Source: Sulfitobacter sp. THAF37 (GTDB lineage: Bacteria; Pseudomonadota; Alphaproteobacteria; Rhodobacterales; Rhodobacteraceae). From it: a DNA stretch of 64,000 bases. Position 1 is the stretch's first letter. Each line of letters opens with the position of its first letter. Location of the stretch: assembly GCF_009363555.1 (NCBI RefSeq), contig NZ_CP045372.1, positions 310,001-374,000 on the forward strand, read 5' to 3'. The position numbers were made by a program, and so were the translations under genes. Of the stretch, positions 17,005 through 25,026 are shown piece by piece. Under the pieces are notes generated by a model. The model saw nothing but the letters and a program-made list of their open reading frames with translations. It was not told where the DNA came from and did not search any database.

Positions 17005-18657
17005 TCACATGTTCGGGTAGTTCGGCCCGTCACCGCCCTGCGGCGTGGTCCAGACGATATTCTGCTTGGGATCCTTGATATCGCAGGTCTTGCAGTGCAC
17101 GCAGTTCTGGAAGTTGATGACAAAACGGTCCTCGCCGGTCTTGTCGTCCTTGACGAACTCGTAGACGCCTGCCGGGCAATACCGGGCCGACGGGCCATCG
17201 TATTCAGGCAGGTTCACCTTCACCGGAATGTCGGCGTCCTTCAGGGTGAGGTGCGCAGGCTGGTTTTCCTCGTGATTGGTAAAGGAGAACGAGACATTGG
17301 TGAGCCGGTCAAAGCTGAGCTTGCCGTCGGGCTTGGGGTAGTCGATCGGCTTGTGCTTGGAAGCCTTCTCGGTCGCTTCCGCGTCGGTTTTGCCGTGCCC
17401 CATCGTCCCCAGCAGCGAAAAGCCGAAGGTGTTGCACCACATGTCAAAGCCGCCGACCGCAAGCGATGTGGTCAGGCCGTACTTGGACCACAGCGGCTTG
17501 ACGTTGCGCACCTTCTTGAGGTCGGCACCGATGGCGCCACCGCGCACCTCGTCCTCGTAGGCCGTCAGCTCATCCGCCGACCGCCCGGCCGAGATCGCCT
17601 CATAGGCTGCTTCCGCCGCGGCCTTGCCGGACAGCATGGCGTTGTGGTTGCCCTTGATGCGCGGCACGTTGACCATGCCCACGGAACAGCCCAGCAGCGC
17701 GACACCCGGCGCCACCATCTTGGGCATCGACTGATAGCCGCCCTCGGTGATCGCCCGCGCGCCATAGGCCACGCGCTTGCCGCCTTCGAGCAATTCCTTG
17801 ACCATCGGATGATGTTTGAACCGCTGGAATTCCATGTAGGGAAAGACATGCGGGTTCTTGTAGCCAAGGTGAACGACGAAACCGACGTAAACCTGGTTGT
17901 TGTCGAGATGGTAGATGAAGGATCCGCCACCCGCGTTCTTGCCCAGCGGCCAGCCCATGGTGTGTGTCACCGTGCCTTCACGGTGCTTTTCGGGGTCGAT
18001 CTCCCAGATTTCCTTCATGCCGAGGCCGTATTTCTGCGGCTCCTTGCCCTCGTCCAGGCCATACTTGGCGATCACCTGCTTGGACAGGCTGCCGCGCACG
18101 CCTTCGGACAGGAAGACATACTTGCCGTGCAGCTCCATCCCCGGCTCGTAGCTGGGGCCGGGCTCGCCGTCGGGACCGATCCCCATCTCGCCCGCGACGA
18201 CGCCCTTGACCTCGCCGTTTTCACCAAAGACCAGTTCGGAACAGGCCATGCCGGGGAACACCTCGACGCCCAGTTCCTCGGCCTGTTCGGCCATCCAGCG
18301 GCAGACGTTGCCCATGGACACGATATAATTGCCGTGGTTGTTCATCAGCGGCGGCATGGGAAAATTCGGCACCCGCACCTTGCCCGCCTCGCCCAGCATG
18401 TAAAAGTTGTCTTCCTTGACCGGCACCGTCACCGGTGCGCCCTTTTCCTTCCAGTCCGGGATCAGCGCATCAAGGCCGCAAGGGTCCAGCACAGCGCCCG
18501 ACAGGATGTGCGCGCCGACTTCCGATCCCTTTTCGAGCACCACGACATTGCAGTCGGCATCAAGCTGTTTCAGCCGGATCGCAGCGGAAAGACCCGCTGG
18601 CCCCGCGCCCACGATCACCACGTCGTATTCCATTGCTTCGCGTTCGATCTCGGCCAT
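17005..18657 (-). CDS. Electron-transfer flavoprotein:ubiquinone oxidoreductase
   Basis: A 550-residue ETF-QO that passes electrons from acyl-CoA and choline-type dehydrogenases, via ETF, to ubiquinone at the inner membrane. The N-terminal FAD motif is YDVVIVGAGPAGLSAAIRL (about residues 11-29). The C-terminus binds a [4Fe-4S] cluster: the visible ligands are in QNCVHCKTCDIKDP plus the upstream CPAG cysteine. The ATG at 18657 has GGAGGG about 10 nt upstream. Its role links functionally to the acyl-CoA dehydrogenase at 29.4-31.1 kb. It has its own terminator. Confidence 0.94.
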   Translation of the reverse strand: MAEIEREAMEYDVVIVGAGPAGLSAAIRLKQLDADCNVVVLEKGSEVGAHILSGAVLDPCGLDALIPDWKEKGAPVTVPVKEDNFYMLGEAGKVRVPNFPMPPLMNNHGNYIVSMGNVCRWMAEQAEELGVEVFPGMACSELVFGENGEVKGVVAGEMGIGPDGEPGPSYEPGMELHGKYVFLSEGVRGSLSKQVIAKYGLDEGKEPQKYGLGMKEIWEIDPEKHREGTVTHTMGWPLGKNAGGGSFIYHLDNNQVYVGFVVHLGYKNPHVFPYMEFQRFKHHPMVKELLEGGKRVAYGARAITEGGYQSMPKMVAPGVALLGCSVGMVNVPRIKGNHNAMLSGKAAAEAAYEAISAGRSADELTAYEDEVRGGAIGADLKKVRNVKPLWSKYGLTTSLAVGGFDMWCNTFGFSLLGTMGHGKTDAEATEKASKHKPIDYPKPDGKLSFDRLTNVSFSFTNHEENQPAHLTLKDADIPVKVNLPEYDGPSARYCPAGVYEFVKDDKTGEDRFVINFQNCVHCKTCDIKDPKQNIVWTTPQGGDGPNYPNM

Positions 18658-18818
18658 GCTCGGCGCTCCCTCCAAGGCAACATAAAAGTTTCAAAGTGGC
18701 TAAACCACGCCACGCGCCTTTGCAATCGGGACGTGGGGTGAAATTTCGCGCAAATCAGCGCGCCACGGGGTGGCAACGCGTTGTCACGCCGCATGTTCCC
18801 GTTTCCGCCTCCCGGTGA

Positions 18819-19274
18819 TCAGCCTTCCGGGCGATCACCCATCAGATAGCGCGGCCCCTGCCCGCGGTCCGCTGCCCGATCCGCGGGGTTGTAGAGCGCG
18901 CAACTGTCCAGGCTGAGACACCCGCAGCCGATGCAGCTGTCCAGGTTGTCACGCAGCTGCGTCATCGCGTCGATCCGCTGATCCAGCGCGGCCCGGAACC
19001 CGGCGCTGATCTGCGCCCAGTCCGCCTTGGTCGGCGTTCGCCCCCCTGGCAGCCGGTCCAGCTCTGCCTTGATCTGCGGCAGGGTAAAGCCGAACTGCTG
19101 CGCGATCATGACGAAACTCAGCCGCCGCAGGTCGGCCCGCTGAAACCGCCGCTGGCCCCCGGCATTGCGCCAGGGACGTATCAGGCCCTGCGCTTCGTAG
19201 TACCGGATGGCGGATACCGCCAGCCCGGTCCGATCTGCCAGCGCCCCGATTGACAACCCGTCGTTCACAGCCAT
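18819..19274 (-). CDS. soxR: Redox-sensitive transcriptional activator SoxR
   Basis: A 151-residue MerR-family regulator. The N-terminal helix-turn-helix (LSIGALADRTGLAVSAIRYY, residues 7-26) is followed by a dimerisation helix. The [2Fe-2S] cluster motif C-x2-C-x-C-x5-C has all four ligands (Cys114, 117, 119, 125). Oxidation of the cluster by redox-cycling compounds activates transcription in known SoxR proteins. soxS is absent in alphaproteobacteria, where SoxR acts directly on targets. The divergent glyoxalase-fold gene and the inverted repeat in the gap make that gene the obvious candidate. Confidence 0.94.
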   Translation of the reverse strand: MAVNDGLSIGALADRTGLAVSAIRYYEAQGLIRPWRNAGGQRRFQRADLRRLSFVMIAQQFGFTLPQIKAELDRLPGGRTPTKADWAQISAGFRAALDQRIDAMTQLRDNLDSCIGCGCLSLDSCALYNPADRAADRGQGPRYLMGDRPEG

Positions 19275-19296
19275 GAAAAATTCCTCGGAAAAAAGC

Positions 19297-19327
19297 TTGA
19301 CCTAAAGTGAGGTTCAGCAATTACGCT
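19297..19327 (+). promoter_or_regulatory. Candidate SoxR-controlled promoter
   Basis: TTGACC (19297-19302) and TACGCT (19322-19327) are 19 bp apart, the over-long spacing typical of MerR-family promoters. The inverted repeat ACCT-N6-AGGT (19300-19313) overlaps the -35 and spacer. The repeat is shorter than the E. coli sox box. It reads towards the glyoxalase-fold gene and lies 23 bp upstream of the soxR start. Confidence 0.45.
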
Positions 19328-19355
19328 GGAAAGATCAACAATAACGGAGAGACCG

Positions 19356-19736
19356 ATGGCCGCACTGCTTGAACACGCCAACTACACCGTATCCGACCCC
19401 GCCGCGACCGCCGCCTGGATGGTCAAGCTGTTCGGATGGCATATCCGCTGGCAGGGCGATGCCAAAGCGGGCGGGTATACGATCCATGTCGGGTCCGAAG
19501 ATCACTACCTCGCGCTCTACAACCCGCGCGGCGCGACCGACGCGGCGAACGACAGCTATACCCGGATTGCAGGGCTCAACCACATCGCGGTGGTGGTCGA
19601 CGATCTGGATGCCACCGAGGCGGCGATCAAGGCGCATGGATTCAAAACCGGCAATCACGCGGACTACGAGCCGGGCCGCCGGTTCTACTTTCACGACGAC
19701 GACGGCATCGAATACGAGGTTGTCAATTACAGCTGA
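19356..19736 (+). CDS. VOC-superfamily (glyoxalase-like) protein
   Basis: A 126-residue vicinal-oxygen-chelate fold protein with two beta-alpha-beta-beta-beta modules. Possible metal ligands are His8 (LEHANYTV), His76 ([10 protein letters not shown]) and a C-terminal Glu (IEYEVVNYS). Members include glyoxalase I, dioxygenases and antibiotic-binding proteins; the substrate is unknown. Divergence from soxR, with a candidate MerR-type promoter between, suggests induction by redox-cycling compounds and a role in their detoxification. This is inferred from position. Confidence 0.82.
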   Translation: MAALLEHANYTVSDPAATAAWMVKLFGWHIRWQGDAKAGGYTIHVGSEDHYLALYNPRGATDAANDSYTRIAGLNHIAVVVDDLDATEAAIKAHGFKTGNHADYEPGRRFYFHDDDGIEYEVVNYS

Positions 19737-19816
19737 CCGCGACCCCGCGCCGATCCGAAACCGACCCCTTGCAATCGGATGCAACTTTGGGTCACTTGGT
19801 GTCCAACCAAGCAACC

Positions 19817-19852
19817 AAGGCCGCTCCCGGCAGCAGACCGGGGTGCGGCCTT
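19817..19852 (+). terminator. Hairpin between glyoxalase-like gene and greA
   Basis: AAGGCCGC (19817-19824) pairs with GCGGCCTT (19845-19852), with an inner CCGG/CCGG pair. There is no long T-run after it, so it may be a weak terminator or part of the greA leader. Confidence 0.5.
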
Positions 19853-19873
19853 CCTGACGTGGACGGACAGCCC

Positions 19874-20344
19874 ATGGAAAAGATCCCGATGACCCGCGCG
19901 GGCCACACCGCGCTGGAAGCCGAACTGAAGCAGCTCAAGAGCGTGGAGCGCCCCGCCATCATCAAGGCCATCGCCGAAGCGCGCGAGCATGGCGATCTGT
20001 CCGAGAACGCGGAATACCACTCTGCCAAGGAAAAGCAGTCCTTCATCGAAGGGCGCATCAAGGAACTGGAGGGCGTGATCTCGCTGGCGGAGGTCATCGA
20101 CCCGGCAAAGATGTCCGGCCCGATCAAGTTCGGCGCGACCGTGACGCTGGTGGACGAGGACACGGACGAGGAAAAGACCTATCAGATCGTGGGCGAATAC
20201 GAGGCCAAGATCGAAGACGGTTTGCTGAACATCAAATCGCCCATCGCCCGCGCGCTGATCGGCAAGGAAGAGGGCGATTCGGTCGAAGTTCGCACACCGG
20301 GGGGCGAAAAATCCTATGAGGTTCTCAAGATCGTCTACGCCTGA
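19874..20344 (+). CDS. greA: Transcription elongation factor GreA
   Basis: A 156-residue GreA of normal length. It starts [20 protein letters not shown]. The N-terminal coiled coil with the tip acidic motif ([18 protein letters not shown], about residues 42-59) inserts into the RNA-polymerase secondary channel to trigger cleavage of backtracked transcripts. The C-terminal FKBP-like domain ends [10 protein letters not shown]. The frame is open far upstream, but the ATG at 19874 gives the family N-terminus. A membrane-protein gene follows 15 bp downstream. Confidence 0.96.
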   Translation: MEKIPMTRAGHTALEAELKQLKSVERPAIIKAIAEAREHGDLSENAEYHSAKEKQSFIEGRIKELEGVISLAEVIDPAKMSGPIKFGATVTLVDEDTDEEKTYQIVGEYEAKIEDGLLNIKSPIARALIGKEEGDSVEVRTPGGEKSYEVLKIVYA

Positions 20345-20359
20345 CATGAGGCTGACAGC

Positions 20360-21406
20360 ATGACCGATGCACCCGAACCCACCGCCACCGACCAGCCGCC
20401 GGCGGAAAGATCGGCCCGCGTGACCCCGCTGGGCATCTACGACAAGCCCAAACCCGATCTGATCACCCCGGTCGAGGTGATCGCCATCGCGCTCAGCGCG
20501 GTCTGGCTCGTGGGCTCGGGGATATTCTTTGTCTTTGTCGGTTCCGGCCCCGAGACGGAAACTGAATCGGGTGGCCTGCGGTTCCTGATGACCATGCTGG
20601 CGATTTTCATGCCCGTCGGCATGATCTGGGTCGCGGCCACCGCGGCACGGGCCAGCCGGGTCATGCGGGAAGAAAGCCAGCGCCTGCAAGCTGCCATCGA
20701 CGCAATCCGCCAATCCTATATCTCCCAACAGCAGGGCGGACACATGCGTGCCGAATCTTCAGTGGCGCGCAAGCTGGACGAGATCGCCGCCGCCACCCGC
20801 AAGACGGAGACGGCGCTGGCCACGTTCCAGTCCCGCCGCGACGACCGCGCGCGGCCTGCGCCGCCCGCTGCGGCGCCGCAGGTGGACGACCAGCCCACGC
20901 TCGCCCTCGGCACGCAGGCCTCCGATATGGTCCCGATGCTGGCGACCGAGGATTTCATCCGCGCGCTGAACTTCCCCGAAACCGCCGAGGATGAAACCGG
21001 TTTCGCCTCCTTGCGCCGCGCGCTCAAGGACCGGGCCGCCAAGCAACTGATCCAGGCTGCGCAGGATGTTCTGACCCTGCTCAGTCAGGACGGCATCTAC
21101 ATGGACGACCTGCGCCCCGACCGTGCCCGGCCCGAGGTCTGGCGCCAGTTCGCCCAGGGCGCGCGCGGGCGTCCCATCGCGGCCCTTGGCGGCATCCGGG
21201 ACCGGTCGTCATTGGCGCTGAGCAACGCGCGGATGAAGCAGGACCCGATCTTCCGCGACGCCGCGCATCACTTCCTGCGCCGGTTCGACAAGACCTTCGC
21301 CGCGTTTGAACAAAATGCCTCGGACGGCGAGATCTCGGCCCTTGCCGACACCCGCACCGCCCGTGCCTTCATGCTGCTGGGCCGCTGTGCCGGGACGTTC
21401 GATTGA
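20360..21406 (+). CDS. Hypothetical membrane protein, 348 aa
   Basis: I do not recognise a named family. The N-terminal ~35 residues are polar and Pro-rich. Two transmembrane segments follow (about residues 38-60, IAIALSAVWLVGSGIFFVFV, and 74-93, FLMTMLAIFMPVGMIWVAAT). A predicted helical, possibly coiled region (RVMREESQRLQAAIDAIRQ) leads to a soluble C-terminal domain of about 170 residues with no motif known to me. GAGG lies upstream of the ATG. It starts 15 bp after greA and may be co-transcribed. A putative mobile element begins 8 bp past its stop. Confidence 0.75.
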   Translation: MTDAPEPTATDQPPAERSARVTPLGIYDKPKPDLITPVEVIAIALSAVWLVGSGIFFVFVGSGPETETESGGLRFLMTMLAIFMPVGMIWVAATAARASRVMREESQRLQAAIDAIRQSYISQQQGGHMRAESSVARKLDEIAAATRKTETALATFQSRRDDRARPAPPAAAPQVDDQPTLALGTQASDMVPMLATEDFIRALNFPETAEDETGFASLRRALKDRAAKQLIQAAQDVLTLLSQDGIYMDDLRPDRARPEVWRQFAQGARGRPIAALGGIRDRSSLALSNARMKQDPIFRDAAHHFLRRFDKTFAAFEQNASDGEISALADTRTARAFMLLGRCAGTFD

Positions 21407-21414
21407 GCGGGGCC

Positions 21415-21681
21415 AGGTCGTGTTGACATCCATTCTCGCCCACCCGCGCGAGACGGATTTTGCCGCTGGCGCCCTGATGTGAGCGCAGCAATGTGATCAT
21501 TGGAAGCGAACATCCGGGATGGCAGAGGCAAAATCCGCCGCGCCCCGCAGGGGTTTCGCCAAAATTGCCCATTTCTGCGTTAAGAGAGCCTGAAATAGCT
21601 GGCTATTCCTGCGCTCTCTTGCCTGGAACTGAGCACTTTTGGACTGAAACGGGTGGGCGAAAATGGATGTCAACACGACCT
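21415..21681. mobile_element. MITE-like element with 32-bp terminal inverted repeats
   Basis: The left end (21415-21446) and the right end (21650-21681) are 32-bp inverted repeats with one mismatch, beginning AGGTCGTGTTGACATCCATT. Total length is 267 bp and no transposase frame is inside. The interior holds an 11-bp inverted repeat (CGGATTTTGCC at 21454-21464 with 21527-21537) and a bulged hairpin (21582-21620). This is the structure of a miniature inverted-repeat transposable element moved by a transposase in trans. I see no clean target-site duplication. The right end overlaps the stop codon of the moeA fusion gene. The IS family is not assigned. Confidence 0.7.
21582..21620. repeat. Hairpin inside the MITE-like element
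   Basis: AAGAGAGC (21582-21589) pairs with GCTCTCTT (21613-21620), and the inner AATAGC (21594-21599) with GCTATT (21602-21607). The inner hairpin has a 2-bp loop. It could stop transcription entering from either neighbouring gene or be a structural part of the element. Confidence 0.65.
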
Positions 21682-23791
21682 AAACCCCGAAACTGCCGTA
21701 GGGAATAAACCGCACCATATCGCCCGGTGCCACCTCTGCTGCGGGTTCGGGCAGGTCAACCAGCCCTTCGGCCCAGCTGAGCCCGCTGATCCGCCCCGAC
21801 CCTTCGGAGGCAAAGACCTCGGCCCTGCCGTCCCGGATGCGGGCGCGCAGATACTCTCGGCGGCCCGCCTTCTTGCGCTTTGAAAACGCGGCGGGCACGT
21901 CAAAGCCCAAAGGCTCCGACCAGTCCTGTCCCGCCAGCACTGCCAGCGCGGGCCGCGCAAAGATCAATGTGCAGACCATCGCCGCCACCGGATTTCCCGG
22001 CAGGCCAAAGACGGGCTTGCCCCGCCACATCCCCAGTGCCAGCGGACGGCCCGGTTTGACCGCGATGCGCCACAGGCCCATGGTCCCGGCCTCCTGCAGC
22101 AGGGCCGAGACGTGATCTTCGTCCCCCGCAGAGGCGCCGCCGCTGGTCAGGATCACATCCACCCGGCCCGCCGCATCGTCCAACATTCGCCGCAGCGCCT
22201 CGCGGTCGTCGCCCACCCGGCCCAGATCGACCGGGCGGTGGCCGAATCCGGCCACCAACCCCTGCAGCATGGGGCGGTTCGCGTCGAATATCTGCCCGTC
22301 CGATGCCGCCTCGCCCGGCTCGACCAGTTCGTCGCCCGTGGACAGCACGCCGACCCGCAGCGGGGCGCGGACCGCGACCTCGGCCCTCCCCGTCGCCGCC
22401 AGCAGCGCAAGGTCGGAAGCGGTGATGCGCCGCCCTGCCTGCAAGACGCGGTCGCCCGCCTTTACGTCCTCCCCCGCCTGCCGGGTGTTGGCCCCCGCCT
22501 TGATCGGCCCCCGAAAGCTGATCGCGCCACCGTCCAGCGCCACATCCTCCTGCAGCACAACGGTATCCACACCCTCGGGCAGGGCCGCGCCGGTCAGGAC
22601 ACGGATCGCCTGACCCGCCGGGACCGCCCCCGGACGGTCCCCCGCTGCGGCACGCCCCGGCGCCAGCGGCAACCGGTGCGGCCCCGGTCCGCGTGCCCCG
22701 GCAAAGCCATAGCCATCGACCGCCGTGTTCGGCAGCGGCGGGTTCGCCCGCGCGGCCAGGACGTCTTGGGCCGCGATGCGTCCCGACGCGGCGGTGAGCG
22801 GCACCGGCTCAATGCCCGTCACCGGCTGCATCCGGCTGCGCAGATGCGTCAGAGCCTCCGCCACCGGTGTCCAGTGCACCCCCGGCGGCAAGGCGAAACA
22901 ATCGTTGCGCAAGGGCGGCGCATCCTCCGCCGCCGCTGCCGCACGCAGGGCATCCGCCTGCCCCACACCCAGCGACCAGCCTTCTGTCGCATCGCCTTCG
23001 TTCAGCAGCGCATCCAGCACCTCCGGCGCCAGCCGCGACAGCGCCCGCGCCAGCACCCGCACCTGCGCGCGGTCCATGATTTCATCCCCTTCGCGCGCGG
23101 CGGCGACCGCGTCGGAGATGAGCGAAGGATAGATCTCCACCAGCACCAGTGGCGCATCGCCCCGCTGAAACGGGGCCACGCGCAGCGCATCGCCATAGTG
23201 CGCCCGCAGGGATTGCAGACGCGGGATGCCCAGCAGCGCCTGCGAGCCGACCGATCCGGTGGTGTAGAGCTTCCAGCCCGGTTGCGAGCGGGTCATGTCG
23301 GCATGGCGCTCCACCCCCCGCCGCTCGGGCAGACCATGCCCCTGCCGCTGCGAGCCGCGGGCGGGCAGCACCGCGTCCTCCTGCCCCGCCGGACAGCCCC
23401 AGAACGGCCCCACGCCCGGAAACCGCGCGTTCAGCGCACGCGCCACGTCGAACCGGTTGTTGGAATTGTCGGGGGCGTCCTCGATCATGTCGGCCAGCAC
23501 TGGCCACAGGCCAAGCGGATCGTCCGAGCCCGTCAGCGCACGGGCGAAACCCACCGGATAGGCAAAGGAGAAATCGAAGCCCGCCACCACGCGCCGTCCC
23601 GCCGCGAGTTCCGCGTCAAAGAGCGTCCGAAGCGCCCCCATCGCATCGTGGCGGGTGCGGTGATAGGAACACTCGGGCGCCGCGCCCCGCCGCGCGACGG
23701 CGATCCAGATGGAATCGGCGGTGGGCTTTCGGGGTGACGGCGTTGCGCGGGCAGACCAGTCTACCACCACGAAGGTGTCGAATCCGCTCAC
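21680..23791 (-). CDS. moeA: DUF429-like::MoeA fusion, molybdopterin molybdenumtransferase
   Basis: A 703-residue two-part protein. Residues 1-~295 resemble DUF429-type RNase-H-fold proteins (VVVDWSARATPS near the start, GFDFSFAYPVGFA, VEIYPSL); function unknown. Residues ~305-703 are MoeA, which inserts molybdate into adenylated molybdopterin. They include PLPNTAVDGYGFA (the family SAMDGYA segment), TSGGASAGDEDHV, LPGNPVAAM and a C-terminal beta domain. Ordinary MoeA is about 400 residues, so this is a true fusion with no gap in frame. It overlaps mobB by 4 bp in the fdhD-mobA-mobB-moeA order. Its TAG stop lies on the edge of the MITE-like element. Confidence 0.88.
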   Translation of the reverse strand: MSGFDTFVVVDWSARATPSPRKPTADSIWIAVARRGAAPECSYHRTRHDAMGALRTLFDAELAAGRRVVAGFDFSFAYPVGFARALTGSDDPLGLWPVLADMIEDAPDNSNNRFDVARALNARFPGVGPFWGCPAGQEDAVLPARGSQRQGHGLPERRGVERHADMTRSQPGWKLYTTGSVGSQALLGIPRLQSLRAHYGDALRVAPFQRGDAPLVLVEIYPSLISDAVAAAREGDEIMDRAQVRVLARALSRLAPEVLDALLNEGDATEGWSLGVGQADALRAAAAAEDAPPLRNDCFALPPGVHWTPVAEALTHLRSRMQPVTGIEPVPLTAASGRIAAQDVLAARANPPLPNTAVDGYGFAGARGPGPHRLPLAPGRAAAGDRPGAVPAGQAIRVLTGAALPEGVDTVVLQEDVALDGGAISFRGPIKAGANTRQAGEDVKAGDRVLQAGRRITASDLALLAATGRAEVAVRAPLRVGVLSTGDELVEPGEAASDGQIFDANRPMLQGLVAGFGHRPVDLGRVGDDREALRRMLDDAAGRVDVILTSGGASAGDEDHVSALLQEAGTMGLWRIAVKPGRPLALGMWRGKPVFGLPGNPVAAMVCTLIFARPALAVLAGQDWSEPLGFDVPAAFSKRKKAGRREYLRARIRDGRAEVFASEGSGRISGLSWAEGLVDLPEPAAEVAPGDMVRFIPYGSFGV

Positions 23792-24279
23792 AGCCCCACC
23801 TCGGCCAGAATGAAATCCGCCACCGCACGGGTGTCGTTCAGGTCGAACACCGGTCGGTCGAGGTCGAGCGGCACGTCGCTGGCCACCGCCCGCACGGTGG
23901 GATCGTCCGGCGCGATCAGCGGATTGCCGGTCTCGGCGCGGTGCGCTTCCACCTTGGGATGCGCGTCGCGCTTGTAGCCTTCGATCAGCACCAGATCGAC
24001 CGGCGACAGCCGGGCCAGAAGATGCTCCAGCGTCGGTTCATCTTCGTCGCGCAATTCGTGCATCAGGGCAAACCGGCTGCGCGAGGCCAGCAGAACCTCG
24101 GTGGCCCCCGCCACCCGGTGGCGGTGGCTGTCCTTGCCGGGGTGATCGACGTCGAAAGTGTGATGCGCGTGTTTGACGGTCGATACCCGCAGGCCGCGCC
24201 CGGTGATCTCGGCCACCAGCCGTTCCATCAGCCCGGTCTTGCCCGCGTTCTTCCAGCCGACGACGCCGTAGAGTCTCAT
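23788..24279 (-). CDS. mobB: Molybdopterin-guanine dinucleotide biosynthesis adapter
   Basis: A 163-residue P-loop GTPase-like protein. GVVGWKNAGKTGL (residues 5-17) is the Walker A motif. VKHAHHTFDVDHPGKDSHRH (about 40-59) and VLIEGYKRD (about 97-105) are characteristic of MobB. It assists MobA in making the guanine dinucleotide form of the molybdenum cofactor. It overlaps mobA by 4 bp and moeA by 4 bp (ATGA-type), so the three are one translationally coupled unit. Confidence 0.93.
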   Translation of the reverse strand: MRLYGVVGWKNAGKTGLMERLVAEITGRGLRVSTVKHAHHTFDVDHPGKDSHRHRVAGATEVLLASRSRFALMHELRDEDEPTLEHLLARLSPVDLVLIEGYKRDAHPKVEAHRAETGNPLIAPDDPTVRAVASDVPLDLDRPVFDLNDTRAVADFILAEVGL

Positions 24280-24878
24280 AACATCGCCTCGGCCCGAGCG
24301 AGGTCGTCGGGCGTGTTGATGTTGAAGAACGCGGCCTCGTCAGGGAACAAGGCCTCGCGCCCCGCGTGACGGTCCGTCCATTGCACGACCTTGCGCATCC
24401 CGTCTTCAAGCGATGCACGAAGGTCATCGCGTAACCCTACGGGCCACAAGCCAAAAGTCGGATGGCGCGCGCGACCGCGTTCGGCGTCCGGCGAGGCGGC
24501 CAGCACCAGCGGTTGTGCCATGCCTTCGCCAGCCAACAGCAGTTGCGGCACCAGATCGCAGGGAAAGAACGGCGTGTCGGCGGCGGCGGTCACGATGGCA
24601 TCAGCCCCCTGTTCCGCCGCCCAGTCGAGACCTGCCAGCACCCCCGCCAGAGGTCCGGCGTAGCCGTCGATGCTGTCGGCCAGCACCGGCAGCCCCAGCG
24701 CCGCGAACCGCGCGGCATTCCCGTTGGCATTCAGCGCCAGCGACGCGACCTGCGGGGCCAGCCGCTCGATCACCCGGTCGAGCACGGACACACCGCCGAG
24801 CCGCAACAACCCCTTGTCTCCGCCGCCCATGCGCGTTGCCTGACCCCCTGCGAGGATGACACCCAACGGCTGCTTCAT
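24276..24878 (-). CDS. mobA: Molybdenum cofactor guanylyltransferase
   Basis: A 200-residue nucleotidyltransferase that couples GMP from GTP to Mo-molybdopterin, giving the cofactor used by DMSO-reductase-family enzymes such as formate dehydrogenase. The N-terminal GVILAGGQATRMGGGDKGLL (residues 6-25) is the GTP-binding signature, and AAADTPFFPCDLV carries the metal-binding Asp. The start at 24878 gives the family N-terminus; GGGGGTG lies about 6 nt upstream. The longer open frame to 25088 overlaps fdhD and is rejected. A tandem palindrome stands 25 bp upstream. Confidence 0.94.
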   Translation of the reverse strand: MKQPLGVILAGGQATRMGGGDKGLLRLGGVSVLDRVIERLAPQVASLALNANGNAARFAALGLPVLADSIDGYAGPLAGVLAGLDWAAEQGADAIVTAAADTPFFPCDLVPQLLLAGEGMAQPLVLAASPDAERGRARHPTFGLWPVGLRDDLRASLEDGMRKVVQWTDRHAGREALFPDEAAFFNINTPDDLARAEAML

Positions 24879-24903
24879 CAGCGGCACCCCCGCAGGTCCG
24901 CGG

Positions 24904-24947
24904 CAAGAAAATTCAAATTTTCTTGGCAAAATTCTTGCAAGAATTTT
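24904..24947. promoter_or_regulatory. Tandem AT-rich palindromes upstream of mobA
   Basis: Two palindromes lie 2 bp apart. The first (24904-24925) has 10-bp arms, CAAGAAAATT and its complement, around CA. The second (24928-24947) is a perfect 20-bp palindrome built on AAAATTCTTG. The half-sites are related. This 44-bp block is markedly AT-rich in a region of high GC and lies in the 148-bp gap between fdhD and mobA. It may be an operator, a dispersed repeat or an mRNA structure. Confidence 0.7.
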
Positions 24948-25026
24948 CCCCCGCTCAATCTGACCCCTCCCCGCGCGTTTCCGGTCAAGTTTTGTCCCTC
25001 CGACACCGGGGTAAACAACACCGCCA

